The position numbers were made by a program, and so were the translations under genes. From Triops longicaudatus (Eukaryota > Arthropoda > Branchiopoda > Notostraca > Triopsidae), in NCBI GenBank assembly GCA_022885665.1, contig JAGQDJ010000097.1, positions 124,001 to 188,000 of the forward strand: a stretch of DNA of 64,000 nt, given 5' to 3'. The notes under the pieces are model-generated. The model did no database searches and was not told where the DNA came from. It saw only the letters and a list, made by a program, of their open reading frames with translations. Position 1 is the first letter of the stretch. Every line of letters starts with the position of its first letter. This document shows, one piece after another, positions 1 through 10,100 of this stretch.

Positions 1-85
1 ACGAAAGGCCCAAGAGTTAACGATTAAGCACAAGTTATACAGCTATTTGCTTATGCAAAGTGGGATACACGACCACTACGCTTAC

Positions 86-275
86 CCATAATTAAATACA
101 TGGCTCCTAACGCGGTGTGGACGCGAGGATCAGGTGGAGGGAACTTTTCCCAGTGAAGGTGGACCATGTAACGAACATTTTCGGGTGCCATGTCTCGGAC
201 ACTGACACCTGGAGCGAAATCGCCATAACGAGCCACTTGCGCCTCGTAGCGAGGTTCGCTAAAATTATGCATCAT
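86..275 (-). CDS. opsin A (r-opsin), first coding exon only; gene runs off the left edge
   Basis: This exon encodes the N-terminus and start of TM1 of a visual-type opsin, a retinal-binding GPCR of photoreceptor membranes. Two adjacent ATGs (275 and 272) can start it. The peptide contains 'SVRDMAPENVRYMV', 'HWEKFPPPDPRVH' and 'LGAMYLIMG', which line up with 'SVRDVAPLDMHHLL', 'HWDSYPPADPRIH' and 'LGMLYFFLG' of opsin B at 13.5 kb. The exon ends in a phase-1 GTAAGC donor (intron begins at 85), exactly where opsin B has its first, also phase-1, intron. Paralogy is therefore supported by both sequence and intron position. The remaining exons lie to the left, outside the window, so the retinal lysine cannot be checked. 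It could be a detached pseudo-exon, but the intact frame, donor and promoter argue against that. Confidence 0.8.
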
Positions 276-463
276 TAAGGAATAGTAGGTCTTTTTTTCG
301 AAAAAGAACAAGCGAAGGCAAGAAATCCAGGCGTTCAAAAGTAGCAAACTTTAGGGCAAGTTGGTTTAACTGGCTTCTCGCTAGGGCTCTGGGTTAGACC
401 AATTGAACTATGAAGGGGGTTTCAGGTTAACCAAGTTGTGTTTGGTTCCAAAACTTGGTTACC

Positions 464-503
464 AACTGACGAATTTTTGACTCGAGCCTATTCACTATAT
501 ATA
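464..503 (-). promoter_or_regulatory. core promoter of opsin A: TATA box plus initiator
   Basis: On the minus strand a TATATATA box (503-496) is followed 36 nt later by TCAGTT (469-464), a perfect match to the arthropod initiator consensus TCAKTY. This would give a 5' UTR of about 190 nt before the opsin A ATG. A weak AATTGAGCTTA (527-517) just upstream loosely resembles the photoreceptor RCSI element. The motifs are seen directly; promoter use is inferred. Confidence 0.5.
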
Positions 504-1885
504 GAACGGAACGTAATAAGCTCAATTCTGTCAACTACCAGGACTATTGTCAGGTTTCCGTGGGCGATCTTTAAGTTACTAGATTAGGAAGACCTACATT
601 CGTAACCGGAATTAGAAAACTTCTTGTGCAATTGTCTCAAAATACACGTTGCACCGCAATATGAAATAACCTTGTGGCGCAGTGCCAGAAAGGAAACAAA
701 GATTTACTTCTACGCAGGCCAATGCGTGAAAAATTGTGGCTGATGAACTAACCACAACTTGAAACTATAGAAATCAACGCTTTAACAGAAAGCACGCATT
801 ACATGTGAAGAGTTCAAGTGTTTCATTTTTTAGAAATAGTGCCAAACTCCGTAGACGTAAAAGTTTAGTAGTTAAGCGCAAGTTGCTGAAATACTCTTTT
901 CAACTTCACCTGCTATTTCCATAAAGTGACTTACGACGCGAGAATCCAAAAACAATGCTGAAGTGCAAATTGGTCTTACAAACGAAATTGCGATTTTGTG
1001 GATGTAAATAATGTGGTAAACATGCAGACAAACACAAGAAGAGCGAATGATAACTGGCGGTTTTAGTGTTTTAAATGTCGGGTTTGATCAATATTTCTAC
1101 ACATATCGGACTTTATTGAAGAGCTGCTCTCAGAAATATTTCGAAATTCTTTATGCATTAATCATTTTATCAAATGACTTTGGAAACCGTATAATTTGCA
1201 GGAGCCTATGTCGGAAAAGAATAAGAACTTACTGAAAAATTTACGCTTTTTTACGTTGCTATTTTTAACCTATGCTCAACATGGACACTAGTGTTTTTTT
1301 TAAAAAAAAAGTACATATAATAAACACAACAACGCAAATTTAGTGTTACCTAACTTTCCCCATGGAGAAAACCGCTGAATATTGCGTCTAATCTGTACTG
1401 CCGCTAGAACACGCTGTAAAAGGAAGGGGTATTTATATTTAATTATACTTTACTCCCTTTTTTCGTTTTACACAAAAATGCTATACCTGTTCCGAAGAGC
1501 GTCATAGCTGACACCCCTTAATTAACGTACTTTTACATTACAGTTTAGTTTTTTAATAAGAAAAAAACGTTGCAAGTTCATATCGTCCCATTTGTTCTCT
1601 ATTTCCGAGATCGAGGCGTGACCTTGGTGCGCCAGTCCGTTGCGCAGCAATTCGTTTCTAATGTTTCATTTGCATTCGCATCACAAAAGTTTTAAGCATA
1701 TAGCACACAGTTTTATTATAGGAGGCTATACATAGTAACAGTACATGAAAGTGAAGGGTTATGTTACACTGTTTTGTACACTCTGCTTTTTGTTGCAATT
1801 TTAGCTTTACAATAGATAATTTTCACTTGTGTTCTCGTCGCAAGATTTTTCTTTCATTGCAATGTCATGCAATGTCACTTCTCTC
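504..1885. other. intergenic: no gene recognised
   Basis: AT-rich sequence between the opsin A promoter and the 3' end of the FBXL7-like gene. Short open frames occur but none resembles a known protein or has convincing flanking splice sites. It should contain the distal regulatory DNA of opsin A. Confidence 0.5.
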
Positions 1886-1891
1886 TTTATT
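1886..1891 (-). terminator. poly(A) signal AATAAA of the FBXL7-like gene
   Basis: AATAAA on the minus strand, ten bases after the stop codon (last base 1902). It predicts a 3' UTR of only a few tens of nucleotides. Confidence 0.6.
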
Positions 1892-1901
1892 CACAGGTGT
1901 G

Positions 1902-4135
1902 TCAGAAAAACCCAGGGTTGGTATGCTCGATGATGCATCGTTTACAAAACTTTTTCACTGCTCGGTAACCTTCAATGGTGACAACGCAGTCCTGAATATT
2001 CAACTGCTGGAGGCCCCGACAATAGTAAGCGATGGAGCGGATCCCTTCGTCGGTAACTAGTTCGCAAGACTTCACGCTGAGTTTTTTCAAATTGGGGCAG
2101 TTTTGCGCCAACAGCCCCAAGCCGGTATCGGTGATATCACACTTGCCAATGTCTAACGCTCGAAGCCGTGAACAGGACCGAGCTAGCACTTGCAACGCGT
2201 CGTCTGACACGGCTTCGCAGCCTCGCAAGTTGAGGTATCGCAGCTTGTAACAGTGTCTGCCAATTTGCTTGATCCCAGCATCTGACACTTGATCGCATTT
2301 GGCCACTGACAGGTACCGAAGGTTAGCGCCCAGCCGTGCCAATTCATACATGCCAAAGTCTGTCACTTGCACGCAATCAGACAACGACAACTCCTTGAGT
2401 GAAGGACAGTAACTTGAAACGTGTTTGACGCCAGTGTCTGCAAAGGAAAACCACGCAGAACATTATATATGACGCTGTGCCCGTGACAAGTAAGACATTA
2501 ACTATCAGGCTCTACGATATTGTCACACGATTAGCGAGAAATTTACGTTTCCATCGTCTTAGGAACGACAGAGTTAAAAAAAAAAAAACCCAAAAAACTT
2601 ACCGGTAATGTTAACACATCTTCGGAGGTACAAACACGCCAAATGCGGGCAATTCCGAACCACAACCTGCAGGCCAGCGTCTGTCAAGCCTACGCAGTCC
2701 GTCAAGTCCAAGTACTGGAGCTGGAGAAAGAGTTGTGGGCGGGGACAGGCCATGGAAGAACATGAGCTCATCCCCAAGATGGCACTCATATTATCGTTGG
2801 GTCTAGGAGGTGGTGGAGCGACGTCGATGCACGTCACTTGACTGCAGCCTGTCACGTCCAGGTGGATTAAAGACACACATTTTGACACCAAATCTAAAAC
2901 ACCGGTATTGGTCACTTGGGCACAGGCTCGGAGTTCCAAATGTCGCAAATCGGGACACCGTCGCGCTAGCACTTGCAAGCCTCGATCCGTGAGGCGTGTG
3001 CAGCCATTGAGCAAAACGCGTTCGACACCAGGACAAAAAGGCGGCGAAGCACGACACAGACAACGCGTGATACTCTGCAAGACAATAATCAAAAACTTTA
3101 GAAATGGCAACCCCAGAACAATTCGGGGCGTATAATTGCAGACCCCAAATTCGGTTCCACCTCCCTTTTCTACAGATAATTAGCAACACGCTACCTCCCT
3201 CCCAAACCCTCCTTGCGCTTGGAACTGAACTCTTTCTTGCCTCTCGGCTCGTTCCCCTACTTCCCTCGTAAGATTATTTTTTTTTATTGTCAAACCCAAC
3301 TGTAGGAAAATCTTTCTCTTCCATATCATTAACAATTCTCGGGTAATTTGCTTGGTTAAGCCAGCAAAGGAGGGTAAGAAAAAAATATGGGACGCGGAAT
3401 GTAGAGCTAATAGATGGGAGCGGGAAAGTTTCATTAGATGTGTTACCTTAAGCGCTTTATCCACAGGTAGGTTGTCGCCTGTTAAGTTGATGCTGGTCCA
3501 GAGAGGCGGTTCCCACACTAAGCTGTAAAACCTCCGGCAAACGCGAGCACTAGCAGCTAATTGCTGCGAAGGCAGGAAAGCGAGAATTTTGATGACCAAA
3601 TCGTCAGGTAGGCGAGCGAAAGGTGTATTTTTGGCCCAGCGTTTGCCCTTTCCAGACAATAGCACTTCAGTGCTACCTTCAGTTAAAGTGGGCGGAGCAG
3701 GGGGTGTTTTACGGACGGTAATCTCCGGAGGTGGTTTGGAAGACATGTGGATGTAAGACGGTGAAGACGTCGCCGGACGCTGTGGCGCTCCTGGGTTGGC
3801 CGGCGAACTACACGTCCACGGCCGACTGGCTGGCGACAGTCGTGGATAGTGAGAATGCGGTTCTACTGCTCGAGTAATTAGCGTGTGGTAGCCTAGGTCG
3901 TGAGGCGAATTGCGACCGTGAGGAGCCGGGTTTGTGGCGGGCTTACGAGGAGGTGGGCCATTGTTGAGCAAATACGGAGATGGGGAAGAGGATGACGAGT
4001 TTTCGGCATTGTAGTTCGGAGGAGGCGGAGGTGGAGGCATTTCGCGACTTTGCGGCAGTCGACTGCTGTCCAGCATGGCGGAGGGAGGCGCAGTTGAGCT
4101 GACTTCAGACACATCGGCATCGCCGTCTGGTATTT
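1902..4135 (-). CDS. FBXL7: FBXL7-like F-box / leucine-rich-repeat protein (5' exon missing)
   Basis: Substrate-recognition subunit of an SCF (Skp1-Cullin1-F-box) ubiquitin ligase. Exons in order: 3447-4135, 2603-3074 and 1902-2437. Phases agree (0 at 3447/3074, 1+2 at 2603/2437). The first exon holds a low-complexity Ser/Pro-rich stretch, then the F-box around 'FARLPDDLVIKILAFLPS' and 'ARVCRRFYSLVWEPPLW'. The next two hold cysteine-containing LRRs, for example 'LTDRGLQVLARRCPDL' and 'LRYLNLRGCEAVSDDAL', and the protein ends 'CIIEHTNPGFF', almost identical to the vertebrate FBXL7 C-terminus. Exon 3447-4135 starts at an acceptor (cgcag, 4136-4140) in phase 1, so an upstream start exon exists that I did not find. 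Known FBXL7 is about 490 aa; the part seen here already encodes about 564 aa because of the long Pro-rich N-terminal region. An insertion in one LRR ('VAPPPPRPNDNMSAILGM') is also seen. The family is clear; the Drosophila orthologue regulates Fat/Dachs growth signalling. Confidence 0.92.
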
Positions 4136-5046
4136 CTGCGGAAGACACAATATAGCTTATAAGCATTTTTCAAACGCGGAAGCAGTGTAACCACGTTAGG
4201 TTTTCATTTTTCAGTATAGACCGACCAATTTTTCAGTATAGACCGAATGCAGCAACCTTACCAACTCAAATAACTTAATTTTTTTCTCGATCAGGCAAAG
4301 TTTTGTAAAAAAAAAAAGGCAATCGAAGCTCCATATTCGCGTGGGACACGCTTAGTAAAATAACGTGAATATGGAAATCGTAAGAGCAGGTGATGTAGGG
4401 TCAGAGTATACTATGTGCAAGATTACTGGATGTTGTGGAATGTATCGACAAGTTACAATTTTTGGAAGAAAGGAAAAGAAACTGTGAAAAGTCTAGACTC
4501 GTTGAATGCGGTTCATGTGAGAAAACTTAATGTGAGGTTAACTTACTATCTTATAAAAGATTAGTGTTTCTTGTTTTCCTGTCGTTAAGAGATTTTTCGA
4601 TTCGGACTGATTAGCCTTTTTGTTCTTTTTTAATTTACGATTGGATTCCTAACAGACAAAAGCTGTTCTTGATATTTGGCCCCACTTTTAGTTTCACTAT
4701 TTAGAAGCACTCTATTCCCATCCTATTTAAGATTGAACGAATGCTTACAGTGATGGATAGTCAACTTTCGTGGATATTTTTTCGGAGATTTAAGTACCTG
4801 GATACATTTGTTCCTTGTCTTGCCTTCAATTTTCGAAACCATTATCTGCGTAAGCTTTCCTGTGTGACAATATCTCCGATTCTACGTAAGTCATATGGGT
4901 AATAAGTCCAACGTGCGAATTTGTGAGCTTTTCAGTTTGTTTGCTACGCTGACATATTCACAAATTGAGTGTCATCATCATTTGTCCCGGAAAACTCTTT
5001 TTTTGTGTGTGCGCCATTTAAGCCTTTCCGTTGTCAAAAATAAATA

Positions 5047-5659
5047 CAGTGGAACCCGCTTAATTACACGGGCTCGGGACCGGGAAACCAGTACGAATTT
5101 GTACGTAGTTGTCTACCAAACCGCTAAGAAGCTCGGAATAATAAAAAAATAATTGAAATGTGCTTTTGCTATAACGTACGTGGTAAATGGTTTTCGCAAT
5201 TGGTTTCGGGGTTTCTTTTTTCTCCGAAACGGCTACAAATTCTACTTATTGCTCTAGTTAAACTGTGCTTCGTTCTATGCATCTTCATTCCTTTTTTACG
5301 CCAGGCTACTAAGCACTGTCGTAGAAAACTATATCACTCGTCAACGGTGAAAGGTGAAAAGTGCAGGTTCTTAATCTTCGTATTACCATTTGACAATGCG
5401 CTTGACAATTTTGCCTGCGTACTTTGTGGAATTTTGTGACTTTGACGTTTCACTAAGCGGCGTTGCGATTGTGTTAGAATTTATACGGTGTTACTTATCG
5501 TAGTTGAATACACAATGGGACTTAAAAATTTTACTAATTTCTGAGGTTTCTGTGACGACACGAAATGAACGATTTCTATTTCAAAGGAATTAAACGGGAC
5601 TAAAACGGGATAGTAAGCTTTGTTCGAAGACAGACTATGAAATTAAGTTGGTTCCATTG
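5047..5659. mobile_element. pogo/Tc1-mariner-like MITE (613 bp)
   Basis: The element begins CAGTGGAACCCGCTTAATT and ends with the inverted counterpart (reading inwards CAATGGAACCAACTTAATT), and is flanked on both sides by TA. CAGTG termini with a TA target-site duplication are the signature of pogo-like members of the Tc1/mariner superfamily. There is no transposase frame inside, so it is non-autonomous. A related fragment lies at 25983-26047 on the other strand. Confidence 0.75.
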
Positions 5660-5990
5660 TAGAACGAAATAAATCCTCAGCACTGATCTGCCAGACGTAG
5701 GGTTTTAATGCATAGTAGGGTTCAAAATACGCGCTGTTCGGTTCACAAAGATGGCTGCAAAGGGTAACCGGTCAGTAAAGAAGTACTTGCAATTATTTTC
5801 TTAAAATTTTAAAGCCACAAATTGCAAACTCCGTGAACTAAGGAACTTTACTGTAGTCATATGCATGGTAAAAATCAAATAGCCCTATGGTAATGGCGCG
5901 GCGTTTGCCTGTACGGCGCCCCAACCTACTCCCATTGTTGCCCAGTGCGGTGTAGTTGAGACAGGGTTGTTTTAACAGATATACGTTGCC

Positions 5991-6009
5991 TATCGACGTA
6001 TCGATAGGC
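5991..6009. promoter_or_regulatory. DRE-like palindrome (TATCGATA)
   Basis: CTATCGA CGTA TCGATAG forms a near-perfect palindrome that contains TATCGATA (5999-6006), the DREF-binding DNA-replication-related element of Drosophila housekeeping promoters. The nearest gene whose promoter is still unknown is the FBXL7-like gene (minus, 5' end beyond 4135). The assignment is an inference. Confidence 0.3.
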
Positions 6010-6807
6010 GAGAATAAAACTGCCGGTTTCTAGCTCAAGCATCGAAAAAGTGTAAACTTCTTTTAGTTTCGGCTGCTGAATACAGTCGAGCATGCAATGT
6101 TTAGCAAGGGAAGTATCCTTCTATTCCAACTTGAGGTCGCACCTTTCTCTAGCTGGCCAACTTCAGGTCTCTCACTTGCTAGCCATGAGCGCACAGTAGG
6201 GGGTTTAGCAGATTACGATACACATGTCTTGGCTGTGGGTCGTGTAGGCTCTATGCTTATGCTCAAAGTTGCTATAGCGATGTATCCGGACATAAGCGCA
6301 GAGCACCTTTTGTTCTTTCCCAACAGCAAGGCCAGTCTTGCAGTCTTGGTCATGTAAGTGTGTAAGCCCAACGCAAGGAACTGCACTGAAAGAACGTATA
6401 CATGCTCAAGAAAAAAGCTGTAAGGAATGAGAACCAACCGAGATGAGAGACCAGCAGGCCAACCTGCCTCGAGTACAACCAGACTCGTGGCTTCTACAGC
6501 GCAGCGAATCTCGACTTCAGGAGCTTCATGTATGAGAATATCTTGTAAGTGTATATGGATGGATATGGACGATACCTGTTGCGTTACCTGGATGGCCACG
6601 CACGGTTACAGAGAAGTTAGAAGTGGGTTGGGTTCTCCACGTTAACAGTGTATAAGCATCGAATCGACGAGTCGGAGGAATGTTTGAGTTTCCCTTCCGG
6701 GCATCCCGAGAACAAGTTATAGATAAACGAACAATGGAACACAGGTTGGTTAGGTTGTATACACGAGTGGGAGAGCAATTGAATGCTATGGAGGTACCCC
6801 GGGGACC

Positions 6808-6832
6808 TTTTTTTTTTTTTTTGGGGGGGGGG
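6808..6832. repeat. homopolymer junction T15-G10
   Basis: Fifteen T followed by ten G, preceded by GGTACCCCGGGGACC. This is low-complexity sequence and likely to be polymorphic or error-prone in length. Confidence 0.8.
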
Positions 6833-9800
6833 ATGCAAACGAGCACCCTACCGTCTCTCTCGCTTTCTTATCGTTTAAAAAAACGCTAAAGTTACAGAGC
6901 GAAGAAGGCTGGAAAAAAATGTCGAAGAAAACTGTGAGAAAACTTGGGTTTGGGGCCAACGCTAATTGATGCAGATGAACTCGAAGGTATACGTTTTGGG
7001 CTGGCAGGGGGTCAGGGAGGCGAATGAGGCACATTGTTGACATTCTCAACCAGAACAGGTAAGAATGAATACCTGGAAGAAGCAGAGGAAGGCCTGTTTA
7101 TTTCATCAAGGATGTGACTGAGGATTGAAGGGATGGAGACTTTGCAACATGCGAACGACCTTTCCTGTTGAAGTGGAACCTTTAGGTTCCTCAAATGAAC
7201 GGAACATTCCAGACATTCCTGCCTTCCATTGACAAGGATCCCAAATATTTGGGGTCGGACGGCGTGGTAAAATTTTCTGATTTTTACGTGAAGGAATCCG
7301 CCCAGCCGAGCCTGAAAAACTGATTCCTGCTTGCAATTGTAGAGGCATAACCAGAGCACAAGTTACCAGGCATCGAGCCTTTTTCACAGATTCAGTGAGA
7401 AACAGAAACAACACTTTCAGTTCCGAATGGCACGACTTGCAAGTCACGATGCATACCAAATCAGGTATTACATATTCCAAAGTTAATTTTTCGAGCTTTG
7501 GAGAAGAACGGTGAAAGAAACCCCACAAATAAAAAAGATACCACTCACTATAACAATAGTCATCACCCTTTACAATTATATATTGTATGTTACATGTACT
7601 TGCAAGTCCGTGTAAGCCCAACTCGTTATGCAAAACATTCCTCTCATTTGCAGACTGACACAACACAATGGCTTTGGTGAAATAACATTACGAAAAGTCC
7701 ATGAAAAAAGCTAATCAACTCAAGACCAATAAAATAAAGGTAAGGTATTTTCCATCTGTTCTGAATGGATGGTACATTCCAGGTCGAGTTTCTATTGAAC
7801 TAATCCTACCCTGCGTTTTGGGCTTCCACGTGGTTCGCGCAACCTTCGGTCGCCGGAAAAACATCGGTGTATAACACTGCAACATAACGACACAGTGTTT
7901 TGTTTCTGTGCGCAACTGTAGTTGCTCCCGCGCTTGTAAGCGGCAATTTTGCGGTCTAAATACTTGCACACGGACTGAATTCACTGCACGTTTATCTGAG
8001 GGGAGCTTGCAACCCAAACTGAAGAACGTCGTGCCGTATCCGTAATTACGTCTACCATGGAGATGGAAGAGATTGGGAATGCCTCTTTCCCTGCGTTGGT
8101 GTCGCTGAAACGGAATTACTACAATGCTGTCTCCGTGGGGCGTGTTGTCTCCACCATGCCAAAGGTTCTCTCTACGGTTCCTCCTCTCTCTCTCTCTTTT
8201 TCTACGTCTTGGCTTTACCTGCGCAGGTGTGCTCAGCCCTTACCCACCTTGGCTTTTTGGGACGGTCCCTTTTGCGTTCAAGCCACAGCATGGCACTTTC
8301 CCTGTTGGACCCCTGGTCACGGCCTGGCCCCGCGTTTGTCCCTCCCATTCGGAACAATGCTCTATTTCCAATCTATTCTTGAAATCTAAGCCACTCGGAA
8401 CAATGTGGCTCGGAAATGGATCGCAATACCAGCGACTCATTTTTGGGTAACTTTGGTTCGTCACCTTGAAACTTTTGGGGAGATCCCACTCGCGAATTTT
8501 TAGGCAAGTACCAGCGGGGAGTCTTCACAGTTGCTTGATTGCCGGAGACCAACCCGAATGCTCTGCTTCAAATGCTTTTTTTCTTGCAAGAGTTGTTCTG
8601 GAACTCTTAAAGGCCTCTTTGAACCAGGTTTGGGACCTATTCGTCCTTGGTGCAATTTATCTAGTTCTCTCTAATATGCCAAATAAACTAACAAAAAAAA
8701 TAATCTTGTTCGGAAGTTTAGGGACGTCATTTGGCATCGATTGATGTCACATTTAGTGCGCACTTCATGTCCTTCCAGGTTTCGTCGTTTGACGCTGTAG
8801 CACACAATTTTGGTAAGAGCTCATCCACCTCCCCAAATGGACAGCCTCGAAGACTCTTAACAATTACAAAAAGTACGACAGCTAAAGAAGGCAACGTTTG
8901 GTCCCGTATTTGATAGATTTTTGAACCTACACATTTAGCCTTTCATTTTGTCTTGCTTATTTCATTTGACAGCTGATAAGATCGCCATGTACTCGTCCGA
9001 AGTGTCTTCCACAGAAAGCAAGAGCTGTCGGTAAGTAAGCATTGCAGACCAAAGGTCAGTGGAATTTCATATTTAGTCATCAATGAGCTGTCCGATGTTA
9101 TCACTATCGACAGACATGATGTCGTACAAGGCCGAAGATGCACTCTTAGCACTCTTTCTCTCACACATTGTGGTGGCCTTGTCTTGTAGCAGAAAAGTTG
9201 AATTTTTACCCGGATTTGCCTTCGACGTTTGTGAGCTAGGCGCGTTAGTCACAGACAAGGCAATAAGAAAAAGGAATGTTGGAACAGTGGGGTACATAGC
9301 ATTATACAGGGACATATTATATAGCTTCTAAAACTTTGTATTGCTGCTAGCAAAAGACCTCATGCAGCGATCTGAATGCCAGTTCCAAGGGGCCAATGCC
9401 ATGAATGTTTATGTCTGTGTACGTGTGCGTTTCTTCCATTTGGAATTAATCCCAAAACTCTCACAGCTTTAGGAGAATCTCAAAAAACGCCCTCGTATAA
9501 TTAGGGTAGTTTGCTCAACCTGACAACATACAAACACCACCGAAGAAAAACCGTGAACCAAGCTTCTTCGCATGGTGCAGGAAGCAGCAAGATCGCCAAG
9601 CTGATGAACCTGGTCAAGTATGGTCAAGGCTCATAACACAAAGGGAATTCAAAATAAAATAAAAATATAGTAAAAAATTAGAATTGAAGTCTGTACTCCT
9701 CTACACGTAGGCTAGTACAAAACAAAAAGAGGCACGAAAAAACCTCAGGTTAAACAACAACAGAAACAAGTTACTTAAAACTCATAAGCAAACTCTCTTT

Positions 9801-10023
9801 TTCAAGATTATTGGTTTAATTAAACAAAACCTGTTGGCTCGGCTCATTAGTTACGATCAGTTTTGCCACATTGAAAAACTTTTCACCTACATTGTCCCTA
9901 ACTAGATGAATAATTTCGCTCGGACAATAATTGGAATCGTAAGTGAAAAAACTAGTTTGCTGTGACGGGATCATGCCAAAAGTGTAAGTTAGTTTGTCGT
10001 GAGCTGACGCTTGTTCTGATTAG

Positions 10024-10100
10024 AGCAGTGGTGTCTAACCTTTTTTCCCACATGCAGCCAACAAAAGGCTGAATTAAAGACAAAAGCCGCCAACAGCTTA
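10024..10100 (+). mobile_element. hAT-like terminal fragment
   Basis: The segment GAGCAGTGGTGTCTAACCTT followed by a T/C tract and 'CAACAAAAGGCTG' strongly resembles the termini of non-autonomous hAT elements (CAGTGGTTCTCAACC type). I could not find the opposite inverted end, so only a fragment is called. Confidence 0.4.

Noticed and set aside
2388..2390. Internal start of an LRR protein at 2390
   Set aside because: The codon is TTG (Leu) inside an LRR; the exon continues to an acceptor at 2438 and joins the upstream FBXL7 exons in frame.
6526..6889. Several frames across the T15-G10 tract
   Set aside because: Lysine/phenylalanine/glycine runs produced by the homopolymers, not protein-like.
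7106..7666. 186-codon minus frame
   Set aside because: No recognisable domain, no splice context, ordinary non-coding composition; treated as a chance frame.
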